Assembly (NCBI GenBank): GCA_024500155.1
Contig: CM044874.1
Location: forward strand, 72,339,795 to 72,403,794
Reading direction: 5' to 3'
DNA: 64,000 nt
From: Chenopodium formosanum
Taxonomy: Eukaryota > Streptophyta > Magnoliopsida > Caryophyllales > Amaranthaceae
This document shows, in pieces, positions 1-13,235 of this stretch; position 1 is the first letter of the stretch; every line of letters starts with the position of its first letter. Below the pieces are notes generated by a model that saw nothing but the letters and a program-made list of their open reading frames with translations, searched no databases and had not been told where the DNA came from. Both the position numbers and the translations under genes were made by a program.

Positions 1-2342
1 GATCTCATTGAAAAGGTTGGTTTTGCTGAATGTTTCCTGGTATTGTAACGAGGGGTTGTCCTTTTTGTACTTTTAAAATTAAAATTATTCTCTATGGAGT
101 AGGGAACTAGGGATAGTCCTAAAGACTGAGAACGCAATCAAAACCCTTCAGTCGCTTTGTGAATGTTTGGTTACTTTTTTTATTTATCTTCCTCCTGTTC
201 AGTTGGTTGGTGAATGCTTGGCTACTCTTTTGCTTTATAGGCAGTATATGATATAGCCTGTTAATTATCTTGCACTGCTGTGAATTTATACTGTGTTCTC
301 GCAAGTAACTTCTTTTTCTTCATCTGTAAACTTCTCTGTCAGAAACCTGGTGGAATTATTTCTCTTCTGGATGAAGCTTGGTAAGCAGAGTGACAAATAT
401 TTTTTTTAGATACAGGAATTTAGCATTCTCTTGATAAAATATATTACATTTTTGATGATTTTCCCCCCTTGGACAGTATGTTCCCAAGATCTACACATGA
501 AACATTTGCCCAAAAGCTGTACCAGACATTCAAAAACCATAAGCGTTTCAGCAAGCCTAAATTAGCTCGTAGTGATTTCACTATCTGCCATTATGCTGGT
601 GATGTAAGTCAAAAGTTTTCACTGCATGCATAGGTTGGTTTCGTTAGTTATTAAGTTCTGTAGCTTGAGGGATTTTGTACGTTTCTGTAGGTTACCTATC
701 AAACTGAACTGTTCCTGGATAAGAACAAAGACTACGTTGTTGCTGAACACCAAGCACTTCTAAGTGCTTCCAGATGTTCCTTTGTAGCAAATTTATTTCC
801 TCCTTTACCTGAAGAGTCTTCTAAGTCATCAAAGTTTTCATCAATAGGTACTCGCTTTAAGGTATGCAAATATTTTGTTATATTGCCTTATATGTATGAT
901 TTTATGTACGGCTTGTCTTTCTGATGTTCTTTTCTATGTTTATGTAGCAACAATTGGTTTCACTTCTTGAAACGCTGAGTGCAACTGAACCACATTACAT
1001 TCGCTGTGTGAAGCCAAACAATCTTCTTAAGCCGGCAATTTTTGAGAATCAGAATGTCCTTCAACAGTTACGCTGTGGGGTGAGGATTGGGATTACATGT
1101 CCTATTTTTCTTTTGGACATCGTCACCTGAAAGTGCAGCGTTTGTTTGTTCTGACTTGTTGTATCTTCTGTTTTAGGGGGTCTTGGAGGCTATTAGGATA
1201 AGCATGGCTGGGTACCCCACTAGAAAACCATTTTTTGAGTTTCTAGATCGGTTTGGAATTCTTGCACCAGAAGTCTTAGATGGAAGGTAAACCATGTCTT
1301 TTCCTGTGCGTGATGTTGCTTGGAAATGAAAGTATGAAACTGATTTCTTTTATTTTTTTTATTTTAGTTCTGATGATGTCGCAGCATGTAAGAGGCTTCT
1401 TGAGAAAGTGGGACTTGAAGGCTACCAGGTACCAGAATCATGTTTTGAAAATCATCGTAACTTACTTGGATGAAATGTTTTATTTACTTGTCTTGTTAGG
1501 TGCAGTCTTTGTAATTCTGACTTTAGCAATAAACCTAGCATGCATTTTCCAAGCCCATACATTCCGGTCAAATTATCTCACTATTTTTACACCGACCTGA
1601 GCATAATACTGGTTCTATATGTCTCTTTTCCATTATACACCAGTATCTTGTTTCTGTGTGGTAGCTAATACGTAAAAAGGGGCATAAGTTCAAAGGAGCT
1701 CTGTTTGTCTTATGCTTCTGGGATTGATAACAAATCTATTCTTCTTCATAAGGTTTATGATTGTTTTTGTCTTCTTAGTACTTGTGAATTGTGATGATAT
1801 ACATGACCATCTGCTGCTGTCATGATTTTAAATCTATTACCTTGCATGAATTTTAATGTTTGAATAAGTGTTTATTTGATCTTATCATCTTATGTATGTT
1901 AGAAATCTCTGATGATATGCGAATCTCGGTTGTACAATATCTGAATATTCAGTGTGGTAAATTTGGCTGGCGTGATGTAAGGTTTCATCATATGGTTAGC
2001 CTTGTAGACTTGTAGCTGCTCCTTGATACTCTATTAGCACTTTATAATCACAAGAAATTTGACCAATAACTTGTAAAAAAAAAAAAAAAGGATTTTGGAC
2101 TTCTTAATGAATTTTGACTTTGTAAAGTTTGAAAAACCCCATCTGATAGCTCTTTGAAATCGTTAATGCTACTCCTTGAAAAAAATTCTATTTGTTTTCA
2201 TCATGTAGTCTTTTGTTGTGGTTTGCTACTCTACTTTAATATGTTGGTTACTTACCTTAATTGCGATAAATTGTTGCAGATAGGTAAGACGAAGGTTTTC
2301 CTCAGGGCTGGTCAGATGGCTGATTTAGATGCTCGAAGAAGC
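1..2342 (+). other. myosin XI motor domain, C-terminal part
   Basis: Exons up to the first part of 2280-2457 encode the lower 50-kDa and converter portion of the motor. Visible are the conserved segment after the loop-2 region ([20 protein letters not shown]), the reactive helix region ([20 protein letters not shown]) and the converter ([16 protein letters not shown]). This is the force-producing end just before the lever arm. Domain borders are by family knowledge, not computed. Confidence 0.85.
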
Positions 2343-5300
2343 GAGGTGTTGGGACAATCAGCAAGTATCATCCAGAGAAAGATCCGTTCTTATCTGGCCC
2401 GCAGAAGCTTTATCTTGCTTCGTCGGTCAGCAGTACATGTACAAGCTCTATGTAGAGGTATATTATAGCAGTGTTTCAAGCTTTGCATTCCAAGCTTCTC
2501 TGATGAACGTCTTTGTATCTACGACTCATGTATATCTTCTATAACTTCACTATTCAATATACAGGACAACTTGCCCGTCATGTGTATGAGGGCATGAGGC
2601 AAGAATCTGCATCCTTGAGAATACAAACCGCTTTGCGGATGCATCTTGCACGAAAAGCATACAGGGAAGTTTACTGTTCTGCTGTCGCCATCCAAAGTGG
2701 TATGCGTGGTATGGCTTCTCGTGATGAAATCCGCTTTAGAAGACAGACTAGAGCTGCCATATTTATTCAGGTATAAGAAGATAGTATAATTTGATACTAC
2801 CACCATTTCAGAATAATTGGCACTGTTTTAACTTTCATTATTCTTCTATTAATTCTGACCGCATATTTATGCTAATATGAAATTTTCAAATGTTATCATT
2901 TAAAATGTTGTTAAGTTAGTATTAACATATATTTTTACAATATCAAATTTTTATTATTTTACATATATTTTCGTGTATTAATGGTCAAATTTATTCGTTA
3001 GCATGTGTGCCTGGTCAAACTGTTTATTCTAAAGTGGAGGGAGTATTAAATTTTTATTTCCTGTTTAGTTGCAGTTCATTGTGAAATTCATAAGCAGATA
3101 ATGTAGAGATTTTTTTATTACCTTCCATTGTAGAACTATCTGTGATTATAGTTAGAAGATTTCTAGCTTTATCTCTTTAGCTCTTTGTAAAATTTATATT
3201 AGTGCTGATTTAATCTCCTACTTCCAGAGTCACTGTCGCAAATTCTTGGCTCGCACACGGTTCTTGAGATTGAAGAAAGCAGTCATCAGCACCCAATGTG
3301 CATGGAGATGCAAAGTTGCTCGTTCTGAATTGCGAAAACTCAAGATGGTGATTTGTTTTTCTTTTTCTGTAGTATAACATTTATCATTGCTTTAGTAACT
3401 GATGTATTGCTGCTTTTTCTGAATGACTACCTATTCTTGTTGTCTGCCTTATCCCTGGAACTTTTCCTGAATTGGCCTATATTGCATTTGAAAGAAAAGA
3501 AATACAGAAACTTGCTTATAACTTCTAGAGATTTTTTTTTTTTTTTGGGTAGATTGTAGAAGCTGTAAAACAAATGAGAGATTCACACACGTTACTGGTG
3601 TCTTACAGAATGCTTTTGTTTCAACTTTGTTGTGCCATTTGTATTTTTCTTCTGTGATTTCTTGAAGGTTTTGAAAAAATAAATTACGTTTAGTGCTGTT
3701 TAATCTGTTATGATAGATTGGGTGCTAGTTGGATCCTTGTTTATATACCAACATTTTTTTTCTGGTAATGCAGGCTGCACGGGAGACAGGTGCTCTTCAA
3801 GCTGCCAAAAATAAATTGGAAAAGCAGGTTGAGGAGCTTACTTGGCGCTTACAACTGGAGAAACGCATGCGAGTTAGTTTTTCTTTCCTCTACTAGCTGT
3901 GTAGTACCTTTTCTGTTCCTTAAATATTGAAGTGTCCCTATCATGTTAAGGTCATAATTATTGCAACGTTTCTTTATTTGCTTATGCTTTCTTTTCATCT
4001 CCTCATGAAATGATCACATGGGTCTGTGTTTAATTTCTTTCTCTCTCTCTCACATTACCTAGAATCTGTGCACCTCCTACATGTTGGCGATGTTGCACTA
4101 TCTACAGAGCAAATGATGTGTATTTCAATTTCAAAAATTTTCTGATTCAGCTCAATATTATTCTAGTAAGATTTGAATTGTGTTGGTAACACTAACATAT
4201 AGATTAAATTCTGATTGAGATACCGAGTACATTTGTAATATGTGGAATGGGCGTCATGTCATTAACATCCTCAAGGTTGGCAAGGGTAGAGCTGTTCAGC
4301 ATGCTGAACCTGGTGTAAGGCGGGGCGGGGTGGGGCATGGTAAGGGTCATCTTTTTCAGTCTGGCCTAATTATAATTTTGGCTCAAGAAGATGAAAATCT
4401 GAAATCAACTCCATGTTCAGCCGTCAGTTCTTGCGTCATTCTTTAACATCATCCTATTCCTTCATGAAACTGAGATCACATGCCTTTTTCTTTAACATTA
4501 TTGTCAAACTTCATTAATCGAGGATAGTCATCATGTGTCTATCTTCTCTTCAGTAAGATAATCAAATTCAATTCCCTCTCACCTGACATTGTTTTTGGCC
4601 TGTTGCCTCCATCTTCATCCTCAGCCATTTGATCTTTAGATCTTGATGCTATAACTACTATAGATTGTGAAGGTGAGAATGAGCTAGAAGAGAGAATAGA
4701 TGTAGCCTGTAGAGGAGAAATTCTTGGTTACAATTTAAAGGAGAGAGCTAAGAGGGCAGTGAAAAGCCCACTCCATCAAGCCTTGTTTAGGGCTCCCTAA
4801 AATAAAAAGATACTGGGTCTGACCCTGAAATAATTGGGGCGGATTAGGGCTCTTACTGGGTCTCTACCCATTGTATAGGTATAGGCAAAAGGTAGCATAT
4901 TGTTAGGTAAAAGAGGATTTATTAAAAAAAGTTTGAGCAAGACTAATGGGGAAAATGATGTAACTTTAATTTTTACTATCTATTCGTATCTGCATAGTAT
5001 TGATGGTGAACTTTGAGAAGTGACCAGATGCTTAAATCAACTTAGTAATTATTATAATTTTAGAAAATTTACATATTTCATGGGGTTGCAGTTGAAGTTC
5101 AATATCATGTAGTCCTGTAGGAAGCTATAGAAGCTGTATTGATCATGAAAGAGATTTGGCTGTTAGCATTAAATTGACTTCTGGTTGAGAGAGAGAGAGA
5201 GTTGTAAAGTATGGTAGATATTAATGGGAGATATGAAATGTTCTTTGTGCTTAATACTGATCTGAATCAAACTTCTCTTTGTTGCTCACTAAGAGTAGTG

Positions 5301-8300
5301 ACATAGACATGTTTAATGCTTGAACAAAATTAATGTTTCAGTCATTAAAAGACTTGATCAAACATCAAACTGTTACAGACATGTGACATGAGCCCATGGC
5401 GTCCTTGCATTACTTAAGATTGAGCAGGCCTCATATGTAGAAAGCCTTCTCTTGTTGTAAACTGTAAATGTATCATGATATCCATTTTTTAGAATCCTCA
5501 TTCATAACTGCTTGCTGGTAGCAGAAAGATGAAGAGATACAGTTCTATAATGATGTAGGAGGACATTGGATAATTATTTCACTTCATCTGCTGACTATTC
5601 GAAAGTGATAGATAATATTTGGGCTATTGCTGAAGAAAAAAAAAATTGCAATTATATGCCTTCATCTTACAAAGTGTAGAAGAAGTTTATCCTGTTGTAT
5701 CAGGCAGGCTTAAGAGCTTCCTCCTTCAGCATGCATCATCGTTACTCCATTTTCCTTTCTCATCGTGTGCATTATACTATTATCAGTAGTAACAATACTT
5801 AATATCCTATCAAGTTTGGCAATTATGGGTTTATCTGTTAGGTGTTTTTTTGTGAAAGATTATTACATATTAATTGCTTTCTGGTTTTACTTGCTAAAAA
5901 AATTACAAGACTAATCTGATGATTATTATATTTTTCTGCTTTGAAAACTTATTATGTGGTAACTGCAGTTTTTCCTGTTCCTTTTCTTGAGTTGGGATTT
6001 TTTGTTTGCAGTCTGATCTGGAAGAAACAAAAACACAAGAGAATACAAAACTTAAAACCGCGTTGCAGGAGATGGAGCTTCATTTTAAAGAAACTAAGGA
6101 GTTGCTTGCAAAGGAGCGTGAGGTTGCTAAGAAAGTAATTGAACATGTACCTGTTATACAGGAGGTGCCAGTTGTTGACAGTGTTGTTGTGGAGAAGCTT
6201 ACTGCTGAAAATGAGAATCTAAAGGTTAATTGGTCGTGTTATTTTTTTTTGCTTTCGATTACTATCTTGGTGTGTGTGTGTGTTTTTTTTTTTTTTGCAG
6301 TGATGTCTGAAAACCCTTAATGATATAGTCTACTGTATCTTAATTCAGTACAATCTTGTTATTGGCAGGCCTTAGTTAGTTCGCTGGAGCTGAAAATTGA
6401 TGAAACAGAGAAGAAATTTGTAGAAACTAGTAAACTCAGCGAAGAACGATTGAAACAGGCACTTGATGCAGAATCAAGAATGATAAAGCTGAAGACAGAC
6501 ATGCAAAGGTTATTTGAGTGCTAATCTTTTTTCATGTTTCATTTCACCTAGAACTTTGTTTATACTGGATACTCATACTACTACATGGTTTGAATATGCT
6601 TATGGAGTGGTTGTCCTTTTCTACAGACTTGAAGAGAAAATTTTTGACATGGAATCTGAAAATAAGGTCCTTCGACAACAATCATTGTTATCTGCACCTG
6701 TAAACTTAAGTTCAGGAAGTACTCCAATAGCTGTGACTCCGGTACTTTCACTTGTCTCCTATTCATTTGTGTATCTGTACAATCTTTCTTCTCAAGTCCT
6801 GTCTCAAAATCGTTTTGTTTGTTTTGTTGTAGAAATTGCCAAATGGTCACATAGTCAATGAAGATTCCAGAGTCAATGTAAGGCCTAAATTGGTTTGTTG
6901 TATTTTCTAGATTTTTACTGTATATGCCTTTTCATGTCATGTCAACTGCACTCTAAATTTGGTGCTTTATTATTTGTGTAGGAACCACAAAGTGTAACTC
7001 CTGTCAAAAAATTAGATTTTGAATCTGAACAGAAGTTTGGACGATCTCAGCTTGAGCGTCAACAAGTATGATATTGAAAATATTGGCTGCTTAGGAATAG
7101 TCATTTGTGTGGACAGTCTAATTCAGAGAATGTGTCTTTGTTGCAGGAGAATGTTGATGCTCTAATAAATTGTGTGACAAAAAATATTGGCTTCAATCAA
7201 GGAAAGCCTGTGGCTGCATTTACAATTTACAAGTGTCTCCTCCATTGGAAATCATTTGAAGCAGAGAGGACTAGTGTGTTTGACCGCCTTATTCAAATGT
7301 TTGGTTCTTCCATTGAGGTAATTTAAGTTATGTTACATTTGATCGATGCTCAAACATGTAAATGCCGTTAAAAGCAGTTATTAAGCTGCAGAGTATTAAG
7401 GGTGTGATCGTGTGAGGCTGTTATTTCTTTCAGTTGCTATTTGAATTTCTGTTGTCAATTATATTGTCATCAGTAAAGGTTATCTGCAATTACGTTTTGG
7501 AAACCCAACTGGTGTTGTGTACAATGTTCTTTGTATACTTTTTGGTAAATGTCACAGCTGATAGCATATCTTCCCCATTCCCTCCTTTGTTCTTCTCATT
7601 GGTCAAAATTTTGCTCAGAGATTTTAGTGGAGAAGCTGGGAAATAGCTCTGCTACAGCTATTTTTATTGATTCGGTATCTTTAGATTCGCATTATGCATT
7701 TATGGTATTCTGTTTATTATTGGCCTAGGTGAATGAAATAAAAATAAAAATAAAAATAAATTGAAGGACCTTTTGTAATTTTTTTTACAGTAAAATGTAA
7801 ATATAATATTGAGTATGTATAAATAATAATGACAGTTAGTGATCAACCATCATATAGATACTTGAAACAGTTCCCAGCAGTAGGAACAATACTAGGTTAT
7901 TTTAATTATGAGTCCTCTTTCTTATGATTATTCTTACTTTTTTTTTTAATAAAAATAATTGCCTCTTTTTTCTGTTTAAAAGTTGTACCAGTAAATTTGG
8001 CCCGCTCATCATAATTTTGATGTTTTGTAGAATCAAGATGATAATAATGAGCATCTGGCTTACTGGCTATCAAATACATCGGCTTTGTTATTCCTTTTGC
8101 AACGGAGCCTCAAAGCACCGGGTGCGGCGCAGCGGAAACCTCCGCCCCCTACATCTCTCTTTGGGAGAATGACTATGGTACCTGGTTCTGATAACTAGTG
8201 ATCCGAGCCTTTGTTTTGGAGTGAATATTTTCCTTGCTAACCTATATGGAAAAAATTTCAGGGTTTCCGCTCCTCTCCTTCCTCCTCTACTCTTGCTTCA

Positions 8301-10905
8301 GCTGCAGCTCTGGATACTGTACGCCAAGTGGAAGCCAAATATCCAGCTTTGCTTTTCAAGCAGCAGCTCACCGCGTATGTGGAGAAAATTTATGGCATTA
8401 TTCGTGACAACTTGAAGAAGGAGCTGTCATCATTACTTTCCTTGTGTATCCAGGTATTCTTGAAAAACTTCTTCTAGTTCTTCCATATTACTCATCTATG
8501 TAAAGTATGTGTTTGCCTAGAAAAAAGCCTTTATGAACTACACTTATCATACAGGGGGAAGGCTGCATACTTTCACACTCTACCTTAACTACAGTAGCAG
8601 TTTGTGACGTTTATCTTTATGTAGCTAATTCTGATTATAATGTAAAGTTGTATGTGCATGAATTATCCTTTATATACATGCCTTCATGTATGTGTTTTGT
8701 AAACATCTGTTACAGTGTTGTGGCTTTTATGATAGTGGTGTGCCTTTTATGATAGCTTCCCTTCTTGAAGTTTATATATCTAATCTTTTGTTATTTGTTT
8801 ATTATTTATTTATAAATCCTTAGTCCAGGACTGAATTTTGTCACAAATTTGCTCTGCCCTTTTTCAGGCACCTAGAACATCCAAGGGAGGTGCCTTAAGG
8901 TCAGGCCGATCATTTAGTAAAGAGTCTGCCCCAAGTCACTGGCAGGGTATCATTGACAGTCTTAACTCACTTCTCAACACGCTGAAAGAAAATTATGTAA
9001 GCAGAGCACTCTTCTTTGCTGTGTTCCGTACTCTCATCTTTATATACCCTTGCTATCTTAATCAGAATCTGTTGTGTATTGTTCGGGGCCTTGTCTTCAT
9101 TTTTTTTTTGGAAATTGGTGTTCATGCAGGTGCCTCCAGTTCTCTGTCAGAAAATCTTCACACAGATATTCTCATATATCAACGTACAACTCTTCAACAG
9201 GTAAGTCCTGTTTTTGCACTTTCCTGTAAACGAGATTTTCTGCAACATGTGTTTAACAAGCTTGTCTGTAATGTTCAGTCTGTTACTACGTCGCGAGTGC
9301 TGTACTTTTAGTAATGGAGAATATGTGAAATCTGGGTTAGCTGAGTTAGAACTCTGGTGTGCCCAAGCAAAGGAAGAGGTAGCCTTTCTTATCTTTCACC
9401 AATTGTTTTTTCAATAATCAGCAGCCATTGTAATGGTTCTTCATGTATTTGCTTGCTAATTTTATTACGTGGAAATTTATGATCTAATATCAGAATACTA
9501 TTACTTTCACAGTATGCAGGTTCATCCTGGGATGAACTCAAGCACATAAGACAAGCTGTCGGGTTCCTGGTATGTTCATTTATTTATACCTGTAGTTGCC
9601 ATTATGTTTAAGGATGTAACTTTTAGTCTTTTCACTTCCAACCTTTTCCCGCAATAGTAAATTGATTAATTGCTTTCCATTTCTGAAATCCTAGTACCTT
9701 GATGAACATATCTTCATCACTGAAAGAACAGAATATAATACAGTACATAAAATTTATTTTTAATTCTAGTCTGCAATATGCTCTATCATTCTGGATTTCT
9801 GTGTTTGTTACTATTTGATTGGTGAAGCTCGAGTCTCGTACTTATGCAAGGCTTTGCTATTTTAATCACAGGTTATACATCAAAAGTACCGAATATCTTA
9901 CGACGAAATAACTAACGACCTCTGCCCTGTAAGTCTCTTCTATCTTTGTTCTAATCTGGATGTATCCTGATGTGTCTAATGCTCAGGAGCACAGGATATT
10001 TTACGGGTTACTTTGTTACTCCAGGAGTAAAAATCAAATTCTCTGGCCAGATATATAGATATTTTATAAAGCTTGGAATTTTGCTATTCATCGTTCCATA
10101 GAAACATTCTACATTGTTGATCTACAGGAACTGATAGCCTTTTATTTTAGGAGTTTTAATGATTTCCTGTAGATTTTGGAAGTTGGATCATGGACTTAAT
10201 CTTTCAAAATATATAAAAGATAGGGAAAAGATAAATATGTTGAATGCACAGATTTGCTCAGTGCTGATACGTGGTTATGTTTCAGGTATTGAGTGTCCAG
10301 CAACTGTACAGAATATGTACCTTGTATTGGGATGACAACTATAATACTCGAAGTGTATCTCCTGATGTAAGTCTTCTCTCTTTGTGGTACTCGTATAACC
10401 ATCCTATGTTACTTGGACTTACGTGCAAATGTGTTCATGAGTCAAAAGTGTCGTGTCCATACCCATTTTAGAATGTTTAGGAATGGACACGGGTACTTAG
10501 AGTCTTAAAATGAAGAGTCTGAGTATCATAGCTGCCAATCTATTCCATAGTTCTTTGATCACTTGGGTGCTCATCAAACTCGTGTACCATTTCCCTTTCC
10601 CTGCAGGTTATTGGAAGCATGAGAGTCCTAATGACTGAGGACTCCAACAGTGCCAATAGCAATTCCTTTTTGTTAGATGATAGTTCCAGGTAATTATTTT
10701 GCAAAATAAATTAACGTTTTGGTATTGAATTATCAGTAATATCACTAAAATGACTGAATCATGAAATTCATGTACGATTTTTGGATGCAGCATACCATTC
10801 TCAGTCGATGACATTTCTGGTTCAATGCATTCAAAAGAATTTGTTGATGTAAGACCAGCTGAGGAGCTTCTTGAGAACCTCGAGTTCCAGTTTTTACATG
10901 AATGA
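1..10905 (+). CDS. class XI myosin, 3' two-thirds (27 exons, 5' end outside window)
   Basis: Actin-based motor that moves organelles and vesicles in plant cells. Exons read from sequence: 1-15, 343-380, 477-603, 691-861, 948-1079, 1177-1286, 1368-1428, 2280-2457, 2565-2770, 3228-3347, 3774-3872, 6012-6224, 6369-6508, 6627-6741, 6833-6877, 6982-7065, 7147-7317, 8031-8177, 8262-8453, 8868-8996, 9130-9200, 9279-9378, 9513-9569, 9872-9928, 10286-10366, 10607-10689, 10791-10905. All introns are GT..AG and all phases join, giving 1018 residues to a TGA at 10903-10905. Class XI proteins are about 1500 aa, so the N-terminal motor (P-loop, switches) is missing. Motor landmarks include [29 protein letters not shown] and [12 protein letters not shown]; six IQ motifs, a coiled coil and a globular tail follow. 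The end ([15 protein letters not shown]) is typical of class XI, but I cannot name the isoform. No internal stop or frameshift was found. Confidence 0.95.
2343..3347 (+). other. myosin XI neck: six IQ motifs
   Basis: Three exons (end of 2280-2457, 2565-2770, 3228-3347) encode six IQ-type calmodulin-binding repeats. Their cores begin [65 protein letters not shown] and [13 protein letters not shown]. Six is the normal number for class XI myosins and sets the long step. IQ4 (MASRDE) and IQ6 (STQ) are the least canonical. Confidence 0.9.
2797..3043. mobile_element. Stowaway-like MITE inside a myosin intron
   Basis: Lies in the intron between exons 2565-2770 and 3228-3347. The left end (CTACCACCATTTCAGAATAA) pairs with the right end, whose reverse complement starts CTCCCTCCACTTTAGAATAA. 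TA dinucleotides flank both sides (2795-2796 and 3044-3045). Length (247 bp), TA target and the CTCCCTCC-type terminus are those of Stowaway MITEs (Tc1/mariner). It does not touch the splice sites. Confidence 0.75.
3774..7065 (+). other. myosin XI coiled-coil dimerisation region
   Basis: Exons 3774-3872, 6012-6224, 6369-6508, 6627-6741, 6833-6877 and 6982-7065 encode Lys/Glu/Leu-rich sequence with heptad character (for example [20 protein letters not shown] and [12 protein letters not shown]). It is interrupted near the end by a Ser/Pro/Val-rich stretch ([17 protein letters not shown]) that links to the tail. Coiled coils here dimerise two heavy chains. Confidence 0.8.
3873..6011 (+). other. 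long intron of the myosin gene
   Basis: This 2139-bp intron is the largest seen in the gene. It holds AT-rich sequence with short CT and GA runs (about 4040-4053 and 5188-5202). I see no open frame with coding character and no bounded transposon in it. Confidence 0.7.
7147..10905 (+). other. myosin XI globular tail with DIL (dilute) domain
   Basis: Eleven exons encode the cargo-binding tail. Recognisable are the entry segment ([20 protein letters not shown], then [20 protein letters not shown]), the [16 protein letters not shown] helix and the DIL-type region ([20 protein letters not shown] through [20 protein letters not shown]). The tail binds membrane receptors and adaptors. Confidence 0.85.
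7738..7759. repeat. short (AAAAT)n in myosin intron
   Basis: About four copies of a 6-bp AAAATA-type unit in the intron before exon 8031-8177. No functional reading. Confidence 0.6.
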
Positions 10906-11350
10906 GTTACAGAAACTCAGAACTCGAGAACATTCCTTTTTTCCATCTCTCTTGGCGCCTAAGGTGACGGTGCAATTATTTTATTTATTTGTTTGAAGTC
11001 TCCTCGCGTGGTGTTAGATTTAGTTGATTGTTTCACACCCATCATATATATGTAAATTTTCTCATAGTGTAGGAAGGGTTGAAACTTAAAAGTTATAATT
11101 TTTCTCCCTTTTTTTCTACTGCCAATATTGGCTTATTTTTCATACAAGTATATATTTTTTATTACAAATTTCTTCAATTCATTTCTTCGCCTCCCAATAT
11201 TTATTAGTACCGGGAGCAAGGTTGTTTTGCTATTTTGATTATGTTAATTAGGGTGAGAGGTTGTTGAAGAGTGTACTCCCTAAATTTTCTTTTTTGTACA
11301 AAGAAACAATGCTTATATCGAAAATGTGCAATTGTAATGACAATTAATTA
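10906..11350 (+). other. 3' UTR region of the myosin gene (end not fixed)
   Basis: Sequence after the TGA stays moderately AT-rich. No single clear AATAAA signal decides the poly(A) site, so the right border is a guess. Confidence 0.4.
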
Positions 11351-12837
11351 GCTATGGAATGTGCATTTTATTATTTTTGTTGCGTACTCTCCTATTGAGA
11401 AGGATTTGTTGATCTTGTATTTCTGCAGAAAACGTCTTACTCGTGCAGTCGTGCGTGGTCATGGACTACCCTCAAACACACCTGATCTAGTGCTTGTCTA
11501 TGACATTTTATTTGTTCTTCAAGGTGGTTTCAATCTGTTAAAATTGTGTAGTTATGTCTTATTTGCGTTGGAGCACAAGTGAATTTCTTGGACGCTTATA
11601 CAGTTCTAAGTAACTTGTTAAATCGTCTATACTATATAATAGCAGTTTTAAACTAAAAATTTATCACGACACTTTTGTGATAAACACCATATAGGACGGA
11701 AAGAACATCAATACACTTCGTATACTACGATTGAACATTACCATTTAAACAAAATTTAATCAAACACAATCCAAGTCTTATGAAATATGATAAAATGATC
11801 AAAAACGTGGGATTTGAATACATTTAAACAATTAAGTGATTGTAGGACCTTTGAAGAAATTGAGTCATTGACTTTGTAGTCTTTAGACAGCAAACACTTG
11901 GTAAAAAGATTGAGACATGATGAAAGGCGTTTATTTGATCAAGTAGTTAATCTCTTGCTTTTGTCCCAAAAAAAAAAAAAAAAAAAAAAAAAGATTAAGA
12001 TATGTACCCTTGAACCCTTGATATTAATCAAACGCCAATTATTTTATTATTTTTTGTAATTTTTCAATTTTTAAAATCTTTTATTTTTATAAAATTATTA
12101 TTGCCCCAAATGGACTTGAGTGGCCATGAGGACTTCACATGGACTTGAGGACCCAAAAGAAAATCTCTAATATTGGACCACCCTATAGTCCTTGATTTTG
12201 CTCATGTTATTTCAACGCATTTACTAGTATATTCGGCTATAAAATTAAAAATAATATGCAATTCATTATAAATGTACATTTATAGTTGTGATTTTGACCC
12301 TATATATCCATTTATCCAATTTTAAGAATGGATTTGCTCAACTTGTTAAAACTGGTCAAAATTTTGGATTGCCAACTTCTTTATAGCTTAGCTTCCACAT
12401 ATTTCGTGGATGAGTGATCATCTTAGTAATAATGGTTTCTCAACGAAGCTTGGAGTTATGTTAAGCCAAAACATATATGGATAGGGTAGTTTTCGCGCCT
12501 TTCATAGCATCAAGAGACGTATACGAGTATGTGTTTAAGTATGAGTAATTTTAAGCAATTTAATTAATATTTAAGCATCTGAATTCTATTCATAGACGAC
12601 AGGAATACGTGGTATCCAAGTTTTGTGATTTAATTTCATTCATATCATTGAAAAATGATTTCATTTACTCAACATGTGAAACAATAATAGTTATATTTAT
12701 TGATTATCATATTTTACAAGAAAGAAAAATGGAGGAGAAGAAATTGAAAAGATTAGGAACCTACTATATTTACCTTTAAAAACACTATTTGGTAAAAATA
12801 ATTTGATTTCAATAAAAATTTTATTTTAACAATTTTA
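11351..12837. other. AT-rich intergenic spacer
   Basis: No coding signal. It holds a 25-A run at 11968-11992 preceded by TTTTGTCCC, which resembles a retroposon 3' end; a convincing target duplication is not visible. Confidence 0.5.
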
Positions 12838-13059
12838 GGGTTTGTTCACTTTTAATTTCAGTTTAGTTCAGCTCCAATCAATTCAGTCAGTTCAGTTAAG
12901 CTCCAATCAGTTTAGTTCAGTTCAGCTCCTAATTTCCTTCTCTCATAAAATATTCATTTCGGTTCAGTTCAGTTCAGTCCAGTTCAATTCAGCTCCAATC
13001 AGTCCAGTTCAGTTCAGCTCCAATCGGTTCAGTTCATTTCAGTAAATGTAAATAGACCC
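12838..13059 (-). mobile_element. CTGAA-repeat Tourist-like MITE, copy 1
   Basis: Starts GGGTTTGTTCAC after TTA (12835-12837) and ends in the complementary terminus ...TAGACCC followed by TAA. The body is mostly TTCAGTTCAG repeats with CTCCAATC spacers, i.e. this copy lies in the orientation opposite to the CTGAA copies. GGGC-type ends with TTA/TAA flanks fit PIF/Harbinger (Tourist) elements; that class is inferred from termini only. Confidence 0.7.
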
Positions 13060-13062
13060 TAA

Positions 13063-13167
13063 GGGCTTGTTCTCATTGACTGAACTAAACTGAACTGAAA
13101 TGAATATTTTATAAGAGAAGGAAATTAGGAGCTGAACTGAACTGAATTTCAACGTATGAGAACAAAC
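13063..13167 (+). mobile_element. CTGAA-repeat Tourist-like MITE, copy 2
   Basis: Begins GGGCTTGTTCTCATTGACTG right after the TAA that ends copy 1, so the two copies share one flanking trinucleotide. Contains the family's internal block TTTTATAAGAGAAGGAAATT and ends with a degraded terminus (...GAGAACAAAC) before TTA. Confidence 0.7.
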
Positions 13168-13235
13168 TTAAGTAAATATAAGTTTTAATCATAATAAATA
13201 ATATAAGTTCAAAGAACAAATTCAAAAATGAATTA

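Noticed and set aside
1280..1600. 106-codon frame overlapping the myosin exons at 1280-1600
   Set aside because: Runs through an intron in a different frame from the myosin coding sequence.
6285..6300. TTTTTTTTGCAG as a myosin splice acceptor
   Set aside because: Using it would break the frame; the acceptor at 6361-6368 keeps phase and continues the coiled coil.
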